From positions 1-64,000 of the forward strand of contig NZ_SSMW01000033.1 in NCBI RefSeq assembly GCF_004799405.1: DNA of 64,000 bases, written 5' to 3'. Position 1 is the first letter of the stretch, and every line of letters starts with the position of its first letter. The notes under the pieces are model-generated. The model was given only the letters and a program-made list of their open reading frames with translations, was not told where the DNA came from and did no database searches. Source of the stretch: Bradyrhizobium sp. GTDB lineage: Bacteria; Pseudomonadota; Alphaproteobacteria; Rhizobiales; Xanthobacteraceae. This document shows positions 63,807-64,000 of the stretch, one piece after another. The translations under genes and the position numbers were made by a program.

Positions 63807-63835
63807 TAAACACCATGGCGCGGCGGTCACGTCAA
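63807..63835 (-). promoter_or_regulatory. trp promoter
   Basis: On the minus strand TTGACG (63830-63835), 17 bases, TGTTTA (63807-63812), then 7 bases to the A of the leader ATG. The geometry predicts transcription start at 63799. Confidence 0.65.
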
Positions 63836-63885
63836 GCATCTCATGTTCAGTTCGCGCATGGTGGCGAGGGTTTCACGGTAGCGCC

Positions 63886-64000
63886 CCCCTCTCCCGCTTG
63901 CGGGGGAGGGTTGGGGTGGGGGCTGCCTCTGCAAGTCCCGATGCCGAGAGAGCCCCCACCCGCCTCGCGTTGCTCGGCACCCTCCCCCGCAAGCGGGAGA
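63886..64000. repeat. CTCTCCCGC/GCGGGAGA dispersed repeat (edge copy)
   Basis: CCCTCTCCCGCTTGCGGGGG at the left is mirrored by CCTCCCCCGCAAGCGGGAGA at the window edge, with inner GGGGTGGGGGC/GCCCCCACCC. Same family as the copies at 21701, 33522 and 52411. Confidence 0.7.

Overview
The window is GC-rich chromosomal DNA from an alphaproteobacterium of the Bradyrhizobium/Rhodopseudomonas group (Nitrobacteraceae). This is judged from protein content (CcrM, DUF1236, DUF3096, a NadQ/NrtR-type regulator, fused TrpEG, an Rsm22-type methyltransferase) and from several families of dispersed palindromic repeats typical of that group. About sixty protein genes are supported. I found no rRNA, tRNA or CRISPR array. 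Most of the window is ordinary housekeeping chromosome; the one clearly mobile segment is at 52428-56001.

Layout. 1-7050: start of a dihydroorotase-like amidohydrolase, ygfZ-tag-HD hydrolase in a tightly overlapping row, a small tyrosine phosphatase, a Nudix/winged-helix regulator and a large DUF2339 membrane protein. 7050-14100: a secreted protein, an AcuI/YhdH reductase and an MFS carrier on the minus strand, then nadA-nadB-nadC with a 21-bp palindrome ahead of nadA. The Nudix regulator at 3395 is a likely controller of this operon. 14100-26140: a SleB-type cell-wall hydrolase, pyruvate phosphate dikinase, small exported or membrane proteins, glyQ-glyS (glyS carries an in-frame repeat insertion), an S49 protease and a TrmN6-like methyltransferase. 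26275-37400: polyprenyl diphosphate synthase, a LysE exporter, ispE, a TPR lipoprotein-like protein, ETF-ubiquinone oxidoreductase, a divergent uracil-DNA glycosylase, a GT39-like membrane protein, rnhB and a radical SAM protein. 37600-45000: GT2, a MarR-GNAT fusion, moaB, a YpfJ-type protease, ccrM, a glutathione transferase, RidA and an FAD monooxygenase. 45000-52400: mutY, an inserted higBA toxin-antitoxin pair, dciA, two tandem Tat-exported DsbA-like proteins and smc.

52428-56001 is a 3.57-kb insertion bounded by inverted CTTTGCACAA ends and a 13-bp target duplication. It carries a SWIM-finger DDE transposase and passenger genes: a zinc-ribbon protein, a GIY-YIG domain protein, a coiled/winged-helix protein and one or two small ORFs. 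It sits inside one arm of a dispersed hairpin repeat, and the uninterrupted other arm at about 56116-56148 allows the empty site to be reconstructed exactly. A 38-bp nested palindrome and a second palindrome lie in its central divergent promoter region. This is the best candidate for an undescribed system.

56150-64000: Rsm22-like methyltransferase, LemA plus an M48 protease, a ParA-like/P-loop ATPase pair of unknown role, apt, and trpEG. The last is preceded by a complete attenuator: a 15-codon leader peptide with tandem Trp codons that appears to start at its own transcription start, a Trp-codon hairpin, a competing antiterminator and an intrinsic terminator.
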